This document shows positions 21,601 through 33,335 of a DNA stretch of 64,000 nucleotides, one piece after another (within the stretch, counting starts at the first letter, position 1; each line of letters begins with the position of its first letter). The stretch is from Apium graveolens (taxonomy: Eukaryota; Streptophyta; Magnoliopsida; Apiales; Apiaceae), in NCBI RefSeq assembly GCF_009905375.1, contig NC_133655.1, positions 166,432,588 through 166,496,587 of the forward strand, given 5' to 3'. The notes beneath the pieces are model-generated. The model was not told where the DNA came from and did not search any database. It saw only the letters and a program-made list of their open reading frames with translations. The position numbers were made by a program, and so were the translations under genes.

Positions 21601-22631
21601 TATTGTGTAAGTGGCTGGGTGGCAGTCCATCAACGCGTGAGGGGCCGGGTAACGGTCTAGCGCGAGGTCCTAATGCGGTCAGGGTGATGACCGGTGAGGA
21701 ATTCATCCATCTACAGTAGAAAAGGTTACTTATTGGTATCTTTGCCTGATCAGCAAGATATCTGGTTTATGCCAAAATTCTTTTCCTTTCCAAAATTCAT
21801 TGGATGTTTCAAACTCTGTTCATACTTTATATAACAGAGGTTCCAGGAAATGTTTAAAGAGATATATATATGTGGATATATATATCGGGACTAAATAAAG
21901 TATCTCATAACTTTTTCATTCAATAATATTTCAAAGATTGAATCTATTCAAGTCTTAACTTGTGATCTCATCTATGGGATGTTTTTCTTAAAACTTATAA
22001 TACTTTGAACGGTGGTAGTTCAAGTAGCTTTATAAATGATATAAGTGTGGTGAAGTATTGGTAACTTCATTCCTTGTTTTTACTTATATCTAGTAAGTAA
22101 TTATCTTGCATATGATAGAGATTCTAGTAAGTATCCAATTAGATACTTATATTATTGTTATCACTATGTATTATCTTGCGAGCTGTAAGGCTCACTCTTG
22201 CTTTATTTCTTCATCACACAACAACAGTTAGGAGAGATGGCCAGACTCCAGCAGACCCAGCGCAAGCGCGTGGGAAGCGTCCCGCGTCTTCCCGATGATG
22301 TTGTAGCTGCTATAGCTGCAGAGGTAGATCCATTGTAGTTCAGACCATCTACTTTTGAGAATCAAATTATGTATAATTATAACTTGTGGCAGATAATGGC
22401 AATTAACTGTAAATTTATCAAGTAATCATTTTGGGTTGTAATAACTTTTAAATGGTGGATTCAAAGACTTGTACTTATTTCAATTTCATCTCTGAGACTA
22501 TAACGGGTTGTGGTGTGTGTTAGTATGGGGTCACAGCATGAGGTTATTTATTATTAATTAAGTGAAGTGATATTGTGGAAAGAAAGACCGTGACAACCCG
22601 GATCCCCGACCCCGGATCTGGGGGTGTTACA
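18672..22631 (+). repeat. G1 3' LTR (3960 bp)
   Basis: It is nearly identical to 8630-12594. Differences noticed include single substitutions (for example the CpG-rich block reads CGGCATTTCG here against CGGCGTTTCG) and length changes in AT repeats near 20765 and 21865. It is followed by the target duplication GTATT (22632-22636) and the rest of the copia LTR. Confidence 0.95.
22237..22338 (+). CDS. Short ORF in G1 3' LTR (copy of ORF1 exon 1)
   Basis: This is the same 33-codon frame as at 12200-12301, MARLQQTQRKRVGSVPR and onward, with the donor-like GAG|GTAGAT. There is no exon 2 downstream, because the flank is copia LTR. Whether it is translated is unknown. Confidence 0.4.
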   Translation: MARLQQTQRKRVGSVPRLPDDVVAAIAAEVDPL

Positions 22632-23778
22632 GTATTGTTATCTTAATTTGTATTTTGTACTTGTAACACTTAAAGTCTGTAAAAATGCAAAGGAGCGGAC
22701 TGGAGCCTTTTTCCTGAAACAGTATCAAGCCTAAGGATTCTATCTGGAAGAAGCTCAAGAAGATCATGCCTCAGAAGAATTTTGAAGAAGCTTAGAGTTG
22801 AATAAATCTGTTTGGAGAAAAATACTCTAAGTCATGATCTCTACAAGTCACAGATTTAATGTTATAGAGAAGTCATTCGAGAACTCCAAAATGGCTTATC
22901 GAGAAGTCAGGAAAGCTACTAGAGAACTCAGGAATATATCGACAAGCCAAATTGAAGAACTGAAGATTGGAGATATCGACAAGTCATTTCTTCACTAGAG
23001 AACTCAGAGTTATCGACAAGCCTACATTCAGTAGAGAACTCTGAGTTATCGATAAGTCAAGTTCCACTAGAGAACTCAGAGATATCAATAAGTCAAAATT
23101 CACTAAAGAACTCTGAGATGTCGATAAGGTGAATTTGACTAAAGAACTCTCATATATCAACAAGTCAAGAAGCCACAAGAGAACTACGAGTTATCGATAA
23201 GTCAAAGTGTAGATGTGAAGACTAGAGATCTCGACAAGTCTAAAATCTCGTATAGAGAACTGAAGACCTCTACAAGACAAACTGAATATAGAGTACTAGA
23301 GATCTCGATAATCCAATATACTTATTGAGATGTCAAATTATCTATAGACCTAAACTGGAGATCTCGAGGTACAGTCTCAAAGTACAGAATTGCAGACCAG
23401 TTCAATATCCAAGATAAACAATCAACAAATAATACAATAGCTGGATTGACAAGTCTATAAAAAGCAGCTTGAAGAATGTGCAAGATCAATGGAAAAGATT
23501 AACTGATAGAGGAAGATTAAAGTGAACACGGGATGCTAAAGATATGCTAAGCCAGAAATGGAAGATTTTCTTTTCTATAAATAGAAATGACAAGTGACAG
23601 TTTAGAAAAGCTAATAGCATGTTTATTATCCACTGTGTAAACCAGCAGTTAACTAAGTTATAAAGTTAACACTGTGTAAAAGATTTAATTTACTTTGTTC
23701 AACCATTAACTTTCAAGAAAAGCCTAAAAACAGAAAAACACATTCACCCCTCCTCTGTGTGTGATTCATTACCAAACA
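22632..23778 (+). repeat. copia-A first LTR, inner part
   Basis: It continues the LTR interrupted at 8629; 22632-22636 is the G1 target duplication. It holds the ATCGAT-rich array at about 22930-23310 and a TATA box at 23576. Compared with the middle LTR it lacks about 200 bp after AAAGTTAACACTG (near 23674), the segment present at 35359-35570. It ends in CATTACCAAACA. Confidence 0.9.
23576..23583 (+). promoter_or_regulatory. TATA box of copia-A first LTR
   Basis: TATAAATA within TTTTCTATAAATAGAAATG is a good plant TATA box about 200 bp before the LTR end. The middle LTR has the same site at 35265-35272. Confidence 0.65.
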
Positions 23779-23780
23779 AG

Positions 23781-23792
23781 TGGTATCATAAC
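23781..23792 (+). other. Primer-binding site of copia-A, mutated
   Basis: TGGTATCATAAC stands in the place of TGGTATCAGAGC, with two mismatches near its 3' end, two bases after the LTR. Confidence 0.8.
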
Positions 23793-23829
23793 AAAATCTA
23801 AAAGTAAACAGATTCAAGTTCTTGGAAGA

Positions 23830-26191
23830 ATGAATACACAGAAAATCGATAGCATCAAAATTCCCACTTTTGACAAAACTAACTACACTCTTTGGAAAAA
23901 GAAAATGATGCTGTTTATCAGGATAGCCAATCAACTCTACATTCAGATCCTTAAAAATGGACCCTTCACTCCTATGGTTAGAGTTGAGGAATCTACAGAT
24001 GGAGACATGGTTATCCCTTCTCATTATGCTCCAAAAGATCCTGCTGAGTATTATGACCCTGAAAGGAGAAAGTTTCCCTGGATAGCAGCTTACAATTGAT
24101 TTTGATTGAGTCACTTGACAATGTGATGTACAACAACATTTTCAACTATGACACTGCCAAGCAAATATGGGAAAAGATTGAAATACTCTGTGAGGGAACT
24201 GAGGAAGTTAGATCAAATCAAAGAAGGATACTGATTTCACAGTATGAGGGTTTTATGGCTAAGCCAAAGGAAAGTATTACGGAAGTGTTTGAAAGATTTA
24301 ACAGGCTGATAAATGACTTGTAGCTCCATGATAAATACTATGAAGCTGAAGTTCTTGCTAACTCTCCCTGATCATTTGGAACATAAAATCTCAGCAATCA
24401 AGGAAGGAAGAGACTTGAGTAGGATAACACTGGAATTTCTATATGGAATTCTTAAAACATATGAACTTGAAATGATTCAAAGAAAATTATTGAGATGTGG
24501 ACAAGGACATGTTTTAGATGGCTCGAGGGCTTTACTTGTAAATGAAGGTCAAACATCTAATGATGAACCAAGATCTCATATTCCAGCTGCCTCAACAAGT
24601 GAGCATAGAACAATTGATTCACAGGAACTAGTCATTCTGGAATTGGAAAAAGATGAGTTCCATACTCTTGAAGAACTGGATGAGCTAGATAAGTCAATGG
24701 CCAATTTGGTTAGAAAATTCTCTAACATTAGAGTAAGGAAGCCAAGATACTTCAAAAGTAAAGGACAATCTTTTAACTAAGATAGCAGCTGGAAGGAAAA
24801 AGGCAAGTACAATTCTGATATCAAGAATGGCTATAAAACAGGATATGTTGACAGATCTACTATAAGGTGCTTCAGTTGTGATGAACTAGGCCACTTTGCT
24901 ACAGAATGCAGGAAACCCAAGAGGGCAAAGAAAGATAAGGCTTATCTTGAACTTGAAGCAAAGTATGAAGCTCTTCTGAAGAAACAACAAAGAAAAGCTT
25001 ATATTACAGAAGGTAAAAGTTGGGATGACTCTGAAAATGATGAAGATGAAGAACTAGGAAACTATGCACTCATGGACTTGGAGCAAGGAGAATCATCCTC
25101 ATCTAAATCACAGGTACCAACTCTTACCTCCACTGATTTAAATGTGTATTATAAGGAAACTGTAGAAAAGATGAGCACAAAAATGTTTCACATTCATACA
25201 AGTATGGTTGCTGCTAATAAAGAAGTTAGCAGATTAACAAAGTTTAATGAGAAGCTTGAAAGTAAAAAACAAAAAGTTGAATTATTGACAGTGGATATTG
25301 AAGCCTTGAAATAAGAAAATGGTTATCTGAAAAATAAGCTCAAGTGTGCAAATGAGATTGAGGTTGTGCTAAAAAAACTGGAGAAAAGTGAAGTAAAGTT
25401 AATATCCTTCAAGAATGCATCTGAATTGGTTGGTCAGTACCATGAGAAAAACAAACCATGTGCAAACATTGCTATTGATCTTGATTATGATACCTTAAAC
25501 AGCAAAAAGAAAAACACTAGTGACAGAGGAAAAGCAAAAAAGAGTGAAAATGTTCCAGCAATGCTGAAAAATGTTGGGTTCACCTGTGTTTAAGACTTGT
25601 GAAGTAAACTTCAGTGAGGAACAATTAATTATCAAGAAAGAAATTGCAGATGAAGATAATGAAAAGAAGAATGTAAATTCAATTCAATATTCCAAGGCTG
25701 AATAAAATCTTATGGACAATCAAAGTACCCAGACTACTGTCAAAGAAACCAAGATTGAAGATGCAAGAAAGAAGAAGAAAAATAGAAATGGGAGAATTGG
25801 GATAAACAAAAGCAATAATCTGATCTCTGTTGCAGATGTTCCTGGCAAGAAGTGTGAAAAATGTGGCTCTGCAAATCATTTAACTCACCTTTATAAAAAT
25901 GGCGTTAGTAAGCCAACTGAATGAGCTTGCAAATATAATGAAGCAGATTTGAATGATCCCTACTCATTCTGTGATAAGTTTGATTGCATCCCTTGTAACT
26001 TGAAAGTGATGAAGAGTTGCCACAAACTGAGAGTAGACTTTAAAGAAACAAAAATTGAGTCTACATCAGAAAAGGAAAATGCACAACAATTATTGAACTC
26101 TATTTTATCTGAAATAAATAACTCTACTTCTGGTAAATCAGTTAACAAGAAGAAAGTACCTAACACTGCTTGGGTCAATAAACACACCTGA
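23830..26191 (+). pseudogene. copia-A gag remnant (first internal region)
   Basis: It starts MNTQKIDSIKIPTFDKTNYT at 23830. The capsid core is split by frameshifts at about 24096 and 24320. The zinc knuckle CFSCDELGHFATEC is at 24868-24909, after a TAA at 24778-24780. A long charged tail follows (segments 25072-25314, 25366-25593, 25712-25924, 25949-26191) with a second cysteine cluster CEKCGSANHLTHL near 25855. The tail is predicted coiled-coil from its Lys/Glu/Leu pattern (LTKFNEKLESKKQKVELL). The long gag is typical of SIRE-type elements. Confidence 0.85.
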
Positions 26192-26201
26192 ATCTCATTG
26201 T

Positions 26202-26753
26202 GTGCAGGGCAAAGTGAAGAAAGTCATATGGATCATTGACAGTGGATGCTCCAGATATATGACAGGTGATAAGGCCCTGCTATCACAGTTTGAGGAGAAA
26301 GTTGGCCCATTGGTGACCTTTGGAGACAACAGCAAAGGATTCACAATGGGATATGGCAAGATTGTTTCTGAAAATTTTGTCATTGATGATGTAGCACTAG
26401 TAGCTGGTCTTGAAGTGAATCTTCTCAGTGTTAGCCAATTTGCAGACAAAGGCTTTGAAGTTTTATTTAACAAAGAAGAATGCACTTTTATCAGCAAGAA
26501 AACTGGTGAAGTTGCTCTGAAAGGAGCAAGGAAAGGAAGGTTGTTTGTTGCAGACTTGGGATCAACAAATAAGGATGGTATTTACTGCTTCTACACCAAG
26601 GCATTAGAATAACAAAGCAAGCTATGTCATAAGAAGTTGTCTAACTTGAATTTCAAGGCAATTAACAACTTAGTCAAAAAGGAGTTAGTGAGAGACATGC
26701 CTAAACTGGAATTTGCTCAAACTGAAGTTTTTGAAGCTTGTTAGAAAGGAAAG
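26202..26753 (+). pseudogene. copia-A protease and GAG-pre-integrase domain
   Basis: WIIDSGCSRYMTGDKALLSQ carries the protease active-site Asp (codon 26238). The domain is open to 26612 through NLLSVSQFADKGFEVLFNKE. TAA at 26610-26612 and TAG at about 26742 (in place of the Gln of CQKGK) break the pre-integrase zinc region LNFKAINNLVKKELVRDMPK. Confidence 0.85.
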
Positions 26754-27729
26754 ATGAAAAGATCTAGTCACAAGTCAAAAACTGTGAATTCCATAAGTGC
26801 ACCCTTGCAACTTATTCACATGGACTTATTTGGGCCAGTGCATGTCTTATCAATTTCAAGGAACAGATATGCACTTGTGATGGTGGATGATTTATCAAGA
26901 TACACTTGGGTAGAGTTCATGTACTTTAAAGATGAAACTCCACACATCATAATTGAGCACATCAAGAAGATAGAAAAACAGGCTGAAGATTACAATTGTG
27001 TGATAAGACTAAGGAGTGACAATGAAACAGAATTCAGAAATGTTATATTAAGTGAATTCTGCAAAGGCAAAGGCATTGTTCAAGAATTCTCAGCTACCAG
27101 GACACCTCAACAAAATGGAGTAGTTGAGAGAAAGAACAAAACATTGGTTGAAGCTGATAGAACAATGCTGCAAGATACCAAGCTGCCAACAAGTTTCTGG
27201 GAAGAGGCTGTCAATACTGCATGTTATACTCAAAACATATATCTCATTTACAAGGCACATGGCAAGTCACCCTACTCAATCATGTCTAAGAGAAAGTCTA
27301 CTGTAAAGCATCTTCATGTGTTTGGAAGCAAGTTTTACATTTTGAAAGACAACTTTGAATATGTGGGAAAATTTGACTCAAAGGTCTTTAAAGCAATTTT
27401 CTGGGATATTCACTGAAAAGAATAGCCTACAAAGTTTATGTGATTGATCAAAGAAGATCATGGAAAGCACATATATGACCTTTGATGATGACAAGTGTCC
27501 AGGCTTGGAATGCCTTAATGAACATGAAGTTGAAGCCCTTGTATTTGAAAACATCAACATCCATAGTGATTCTGATGGAGAAGATGAAATCAATGCACAA
27601 CTAATGATGAATGAAGAGACTGCTGAACATGAAAATCATGGGAATGGAAGCTCATCTCAAACACCTAAATTTGATGGCATAAACTCAGGGGGGAGAAAGA
27701 GAAGAAGGATCTACCAGTCATACCAATAA
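26754..27729 (+). pseudogene. copia-A integrase and linker
   Basis: Open from 26754 to 27416 with MDLFGPVHVLSISRNRYALV, LRSDNETEFRNVILSEF and QQNGVVERKNKTL, the three acidic catalytic positions of the DDE core. A frameshift near 27414 separates it from the acidic linker (27460-27729: SDSDGEDEINAQLMMNEE). The linker then shifts frame again after INSGG. Confidence 0.85.
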
Positions 27730-29415
27730 TGAAGAAAATGATGAAGGCACAAGTCAACAAACTCACACAAGGAAGTGGGATAGAAGTCACTTTAGAGAAG
27801 CAATTATTGGTGATCCTACTACTGGTGTGAGGACTAGAAGTGCAACTGCTAATGAGTGTCTACATGCATGCTTTCTGTCTCAAGTAGAGCCTAAGAAAAT
27901 TGATGAAACTTTGCTGGATCTTGACTGGATATCTGCCATGCAGGAAGAGCTGAATCAGTTTGAAAGAAGCAAAGTCTGGAAGTTAGTTCCTGCACCAAAT
28001 AATAGAAGCATTATTGGAACAAAATGGGTGTTTAAGAATAAAATGGATGAAAATGGTATAGTTACCAGAAACAAAGCAGGGTTGGTTGCAAAAGGCTACT
28101 CACAAGAAGAAGAAATTGATTATGATGAAACTTTTGCTCCTGTTACAAGACTTGAAGCTATAAGAATTTTCCTAGCATTTGCTGCACATTTAAACTTTAA
28201 AGTGTATCAAATGGATGTCAAAAGTGCATTTCTCAATGGTGAGCTAGAAGAAGAAGTTTATGTGCAACAGCCTCCTGGCTTTGAGGATAAAAAATTTCCA
28301 AATTTTATGTACGAGTTACTCAAGGCTCTATATGGACTAAAACAGGCACCTAGAGCTTGGTATGACACACTATCAGATTTCCTATTGAAGCATCGTTCTA
28401 CTAGAGGAACCATAGACAAGACTCTCTTCTACAAGAAACATAGTGAAGATATGATCCTAGTTCAGATCTATGTGGATGATATCATTTTTGGTTCTACTAA
28501 TGAGAAGCTTTACCAAAGATTCTCCAAGCTTATGCAAAGTGAATATGAAATGAGTATGATGGGGGAACTGAGTTACTTCCTTGGACTTCAAGTCAGCCAA
28601 AGAAGTGATGGTATATTCATCAGCCAAACTAAAATGTCAAAGATCTATTGAAAAAGTTTGGAATGGTTGATTGTTCACCTGCATCTACACCTATGTCTAC
28701 TGCAATAAAGTTGGATGAAGATAAAAAGGGCAAGAGTGTAGATATCTCAAGCTATAGAGGGATGATTGGATCATTGCTTTACTTAACAGTAAGTAGACTG
28801 GACATCATGTTTGCAACGTGTCTATGTGCAAGATTTCAAGCCAATCCAAAAGAATCACATTTGATGGTTGTAAAGAGGATTTTCAGATACTTCAAGGGAA
28901 CTCCAAACTTGGGATTATGGTATCCTAAGGGAACTAGTTTTGAAGCTGTTGGTTATAGAGATGCAGATTTTGCTGGATGTAGGGTTGACAGAAAGAGTAC
29001 CAGTGGAAGTTGTCAATTTCTTGGTCAAAGACTTGTATCCTGGTACAGCAAAAAATAACAATCTGTATCAACTTCTACAGTTGAAGCTGAATACATAGAT
29101 GCAGGTAGTTATTGTGCTCAAGTGCTTTGGATTAGAAATCAGCTAATGGATTATGGCCTAGTGTTACACAAAATTCCTATCATGTGTGACAATACTAGTG
29201 TTATATCTATAGTAGCTAATCCAGTTAATCATTCTAGAACAAAGCACATTGATGTGAGGTACCACTTTATTAGAGAACATGCTACTACTGGTACGATTGA
29301 GCTCATTTTTATACCAACAGAAAAACAATTAGCTGACATTTTTACTAAACCTTTGGATGAAGCAACTTTCACTAGATTTGTAGGTAAAATTGGAATGCTT
29401 AACTCTTCATCCTAA
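27730..29415 (+). pseudogene. copia-A reverse transcriptase and RNase H
   Basis: The main open piece 27827-28651 carries [60 protein letters not shown] and the intact catalytic YVDD at 28469-28480. A frameshift at about 28640 moves to 28648-29058 ([20 protein letters not shown], then RNase H DADFAGCRVDRKSTSGS). TAA at 29056-29058 interrupts RNase H before STVEAEY, and 29122-29415 completes it (IFIPTEKQLADIFTKPLDEA). Three lesions prevent a full product, but RT motifs are well kept. Confidence 0.9.
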
Positions 29416-29639
29416 GGCAAGAACTCAGATAATGTTTTGCAACAGATTAATCTCCAGTAAATCAAAATTAATTTGGCTAAATTGGAAATTAACTGAAATA
29501 TGAATTATAAATATTTCAGAAATCTCTGCATATTTGTTTTTCAAATTCAATTAACTTGGAATTTTTCAAATTCTAAGTGAACTGCTCAGTTATTAATTTA
29601 CATTCTTAATATGTAAAGTTAACACAAGGCAAAATTACA
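29416..29639. other. Post-pol spacer, no gene seen
   Basis: AT-rich sequence after the pol stop with no supported reading frame, RNA gene or clear repeat. Confidence 0.5.
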
Positions 29640-30130
29640 ATAACCAAAAGTATTTAAAGAACTGAGTTCTCGCTAAGTATAAATTAACTTCTCGACAAGT
29701 CATTTTAGGACTTCTCAACTGAGTTCTCGATAAGTAAATATACTGACTTCTCGAGTGACTTCTCGATAAGCTTAAAAATGACTTATCGATAAGTCCTTGT
29801 AAAGTTCTCTAGTAGTATTTATTCATAGAGTTCTCTACAAGTACAATTTTTGACTTATCAATAACTCAGAACTGAGATAATTATAATTGATAAATTATTT
29901 TGGGAAAAATACTGTTGGAAAATTTATTCTAATTTTATTTGAATTTATTCAAATAAAAGTTAGAATTAATTCAGTCCACTCTTTGGACAAACTAGAAATT
30001 TATTTGACCTCTCGATATGTACTTCACTTCTCAAAATGACTTCTCGATAGACAAACTCCATATGTCTACTTTTGAGTTCTCGACAAGTCATTTACTTTTA
30101 CTATAAATACCCAGACTTCTCGAATACATT
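29640..30130. repeat. ATCGAT / GAGTTCTC repeat array in copia-A post-pol region
   Basis: About a dozen short units (GAGTTCTCGATAAGTA, GACTTCTCGAGTGACTTCTC, GACTTATCGATAAGTC) resemble the array inside the LTRs but lie outside them, some 2.7 kb before the polypurine tract. Confidence 0.65.
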
Positions 30131-30729
30131 TTTTTTAGAATTTCTCAAAATTCTAAGCAAACTGAATATTTATTAATTCATATTCTCAATATATGAAGTT
30201 AATAAATAACAGATCAAAAGAAGCAAAAGTATGAAAAACCGAAATAATTTAATTCATAAATTATGTTCAGCAAAATACTTTTGACATACTTTGTCTTTAA
30301 TTACTCTGACTTATTGACACATTTACGTGCTTATGTTTTTTTAATATGGAAATATGTTAGTCTAATGTAAATAGACTAGTACATTATATGTGATGTTTTG
30401 AGAATGCTGATAATGGTTAAATTCATTTGACTATATGCTTATTATGTGTTTTGAATCTATTCAAAATAATTCTTTATCAGTATATGTTTTGATGAGCTAG
30501 CTAGTAAATTAGTTTGCTGATAGGAGTAGTTATTTTTTTTGTGTAGGGAGTACTTGTTTATTTGCATGGGGAATAGTTATCCTAAAAAGTGACATAAGAT
30601 TCTTGAGTACTTTCATGGGGAATAGTAACTAGTCATTTCTAACTGTCTAGTTTCTCGTAAAGTATGCTTATGTGATTATTACTCTTATTAACCGGGCAAC
30701 TCAAGAGTCTCTTGGTTTCTATTTTTTTC

Positions 30730-30833
30730 TATAAATTAAAACTCTCCATTCTTCATCATTCATCACTACTCTCATTCTCAACAAACATCTAATTTCAAAC
30801 CTCACCTCATGTTCATCTCTCTCTCTCTCTCAA
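30730..30833 (+). promoter_or_regulatory. Candidate internal promoter and leader of copia-A post-pol gene
   Basis: TATAAAT at 30730-30736, inside TTCTATAAATTAAAACTC, is followed by a cytosine- and adenine-rich leader (ATTCATCACTACTCTCATTC, CAACAAACATC) and a (TC)n run ending just before the ATG at 30834. This is how many plant 5' leaders look. It is inferred from composition only. Confidence 0.45.
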
Positions 30834-31200
30834 ATGGATGCCACAGTCTTCTACAGACTTATTAATGGAGTTTACCAACCTGTCCATCATTTGGCTGATG
30901 ACCAAATATACTTTAATCATATCGGACTTCGTGTCCATCTCAGGGGGTTGTTTGCAGCCCCTTTGATATTCCACTTGAGGTCTTTGACGAACTCTCATGG
31001 AATGATCAGATCAACTTCCTTTTCTTTGAGGGGAAGTCTATCTAGAGCAGGAGAGACGTGCAAGGGTGGCTGAGCAGCAACGCCTTGCTGCTCTGGAGTT
31101 GCAGGAGAGGATCATCTCTCTTGCACACTCCATGTCCAGAGCTTACCAGCGCAGGGCAAGGAGGTTAGAGGCCGAGAAGAAGAAGCCAAAATTAGAGTAG
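30834..31200 (+). pseudogene. copia-A post-pol small ORF (about 120 codons, one frameshift)
   Basis: The ATG at 30834 begins MDATVFYRLINGVYQPVHHL and is open to about 30945, where a single-base shift in a G run moves the frame. The second frame reads a similar style of protein (ELSWNDQINFLFFEGKSI) and ends in a basic coiled-coil-like tail (QERRARVAEQQRLAALELQE ... RLEAEKKKPKLE) at TAG 31198-31200; one more TAG near 31041 needs to be passed. No transmembrane segment is visible, so an envelope role is not supported although SIRE elements often carry env-like ORFs here. It could be a captured host fragment or an element-specific gene. Product unknown. Confidence 0.5.
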
Positions 31201-31686
31201 TTAGGATTAGGATTTACTTGATGTAATCTGAATCTTAATGTACTATATGCTTAATATTAATGAAAATTCTCTTCTTCTCTACTAATTTGTTTTTGTTTCT
31301 TGTTGTTTATGTCATGATTGCCTTGTGTTTACAAATTAATTTGTTATTTGTTTTCCTGTCATAATGTTTGCAAATGTATATCTCAATGTTTATGCGTAAT
31401 TAAAACTCCAAACAGATAAATATGTTCAATGCATTACAAATTCAACACAATCCACTCAGAAAACAACAGGAAATTCAAATTTTCAATCTACAGGTATTTG
31501 CGTTAAATTACAGCTAAAACATTTATAAACCAAACTGCAGTTCTCCCAAATACAGCAACACAAACACAAACTTAAACATAATCCCACTCAGGTGATTCTC
31601 AAAAGAAACATGTTTTACAAAAGGACAACAATTTCATAATATTCTTCAGACTGTTTTATTATTTTAAAAGAGAAACCACCACAAAC
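31201..31686. other. Spacer between post-pol ORFs
   Basis: AT-rich, with AATATTAATGAAAATTC-like stretches after the first ORF that could serve as a 3' UTR. No gene seen. Confidence 0.45.
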
Positions 31687-32283
31687 ATGGGAAATTTATC
31701 AGTTTTTACTGAATATTCCATGAGTATCCCTAATGCACTTTCATGTGCAAAACAGTCTTCACAGACTGAAAGGTTTGAGGGTAGTACTCCTGAGGGGGAG
31801 CTATCTAAATCCTCTCCAATTCAATTGGAGGTTCCTCTTGAAGGAATAACTCCCCTCATAACTCTAGCTCAAGCTGCCTTAGCAGTCAAAGCTAGAAGTA
31901 CAATTTCCTATGACAATGTCATGAGAAGGGCAAGTATAGCACAGTTATGTGCCAGTATGTTGCAAGACACACAAGGGTTTGAGAATGTTGTACATGATAG
32001 TAACCCAGTCAAATCCCCTCCAATTTAGTTGGAGGTTCCCAATACAAGTGAGGAACAACACACTATCAAAACCACAAAGGAATTTGTGAGTAAAACTGTG
32101 ACCCTAGTCACAAGTGTTTCTAATGATTTATTCACCTCACAACTTCAAGATAGTATTCTCTTTTCTGATGAAATGAGTATGATTAGACCTATATGGATTA
32201 CCCCTAATTATATGATCACAGACAACTCTTCTCAGCCACCTCTTATTTTTGTAAGTCAAACAACAACTGAGCCTTTCATGTGA
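31687..32283 (+). pseudogene. copia-A second post-pol ORF, one nonsense codon
   Basis: A 198-codon frame from MGNLSVFTEYSMSIPNALSC to TTEPFM, interrupted only by TAG 32026-32028. The segment SPIQLEVP before the stop and SPPI*LEVP at it are repeats, and comparison suggests the TAG replaces the Gln codon of the first copy. It is rich in Ser/Thr with no clear hydrophobic membrane span or known domain. Its position between pol and the 3' LTR is that of the env-like ORF of SIRE elements, but membership in that family is not shown by the sequence. Confidence 0.5.
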
Positions 32284-32849
32284 GAATAAGAGAAAAGATT
32301 GAGAGAAAAACAAAGAATAAGATAGACAGGATCCTTCCTGGAAAAAGGAAAGGTAGATGAGTGTCTATATTTAGTAATCCTTGTGAGGGAACTCTGACTC
32401 TCAAAAGTCATGAGACTAGTGCAGTGAGAAGTAGTGAGACTACTTATTCAAAAGAACACAGAGCTTAGGACTTTTATTACTGACAGACTTTTTCTGCAGA
32501 TCTAAATGAAACTCATATTCTATTTGATAAACTCATCACCACAAATCTCACTGAAGCTTGAAGCTATAGACAGTGCTCTAAATGGACAATGACAGTAGCT
32601 TGAATAATGTGCATCTAGCTGGATCTTTCTACCTGGAGATAATGTCAAAAATGGGGAGAATATATTTAAATGCCTGTAAAAACAGCTGATGGACGTTGCC
32701 AGATAATAAAATTCTATTTTTCATAGGGGGGAAGAATAAATCTAAATGCAACTCAATAAAAGAAGACCAGATGGGAAGATTGGTATCTACATTTAGTTAA
32801 AGTTTTGACATCATCAATCAGAACTTGTGCATAATTCCATAATGAACAA
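32284..32849. other. Spacer before polypurine tract
   Basis: No reading frame is supported. GGGGGGAAGAATAAATC near 32725 is a purine-rich run that could act as a second, central-type polypurine tract, but nothing else backs that. Confidence 0.4.
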
Positions 32850-32861
32850 GTTGGGGGAGAT
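32850..32861 (+). other. Polypurine tract of copia-A
   Basis: GTTGGGGGAGAT directly precedes the TGTAATATACAAG start of the middle LTR. Confidence 0.85.
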
Positions 32862-33335
32862 TGTAATATACAAGTGATGATGTGAAAGATCACTAGACAT
32901 AACAATGTCATTAGAATCTCTGATCAAAGTATGAAGCAAGCCAAGTGGACACCTGAGCTGAGGAGGAGATTAATGAACTGTTATTTTTAGTAATCAGTTG
33001 AGCTTGGGGCAAACCCTAAGTAAATTGTATTGTTATGTTAAGTTGTATTTTGTACTTGTAACACTTAAAGTCTGTAAAAATGCAAAGGAGTAGACTGAAG
33101 CCATTTTCCTGAAACAGTATCAAGCCTAACGATTCTATCTGGAAGAAGATCAAGAAGATCACGCCTCAGAAGAATTTTGAAGAAGCTTGGAGTTGAATAA
33201 ATCTGTTTGCAGAAAAATACTCAAAGTCAAGATCTCTACAAGTCACAGATTTAATGTTATAGAGAAGTCATTTGAAAACTCCAGAATGGCTTATCGAGAA
33301 GTCAGGAAAGCTACCAGAGAACTCAGGAAAATATC

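Larger units (their letters stand above)
8630..22631 (+). mobile_element. Ty3/gypsy Tekay-like chromovirus, near complete (G1)
   Basis: This is a complete 14.0-kb element with LTRs 8630-12594 and 18672-22631, both TGTAATAACCCC...TGTTACA. It has a Met-type primer-binding site at 12599, an extra ORF before gag, gag-pol in PR-RT-RH-INT order, a C-terminal chromodomain-like tail, and a polypurine tract at 18659-18671. The target duplication GTATT lies at 8625-8629 and 22632-22636, and the flanks join to a normal copia LTR. LTRs are nearly identical (about a dozen substitutions plus small AT-repeat indels noticed by eye), so insertion is recent. Two nonsense codons and an RT active-site change make this copy non-autonomous. 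Confidence 0.95.

Noticed and set aside
22984..23178. Repeated SSLV-type peptide on the minus strand
   Set aside because: It is a translation of the ATCGAT/GAGTTCTC repeat array in the copia LTR.
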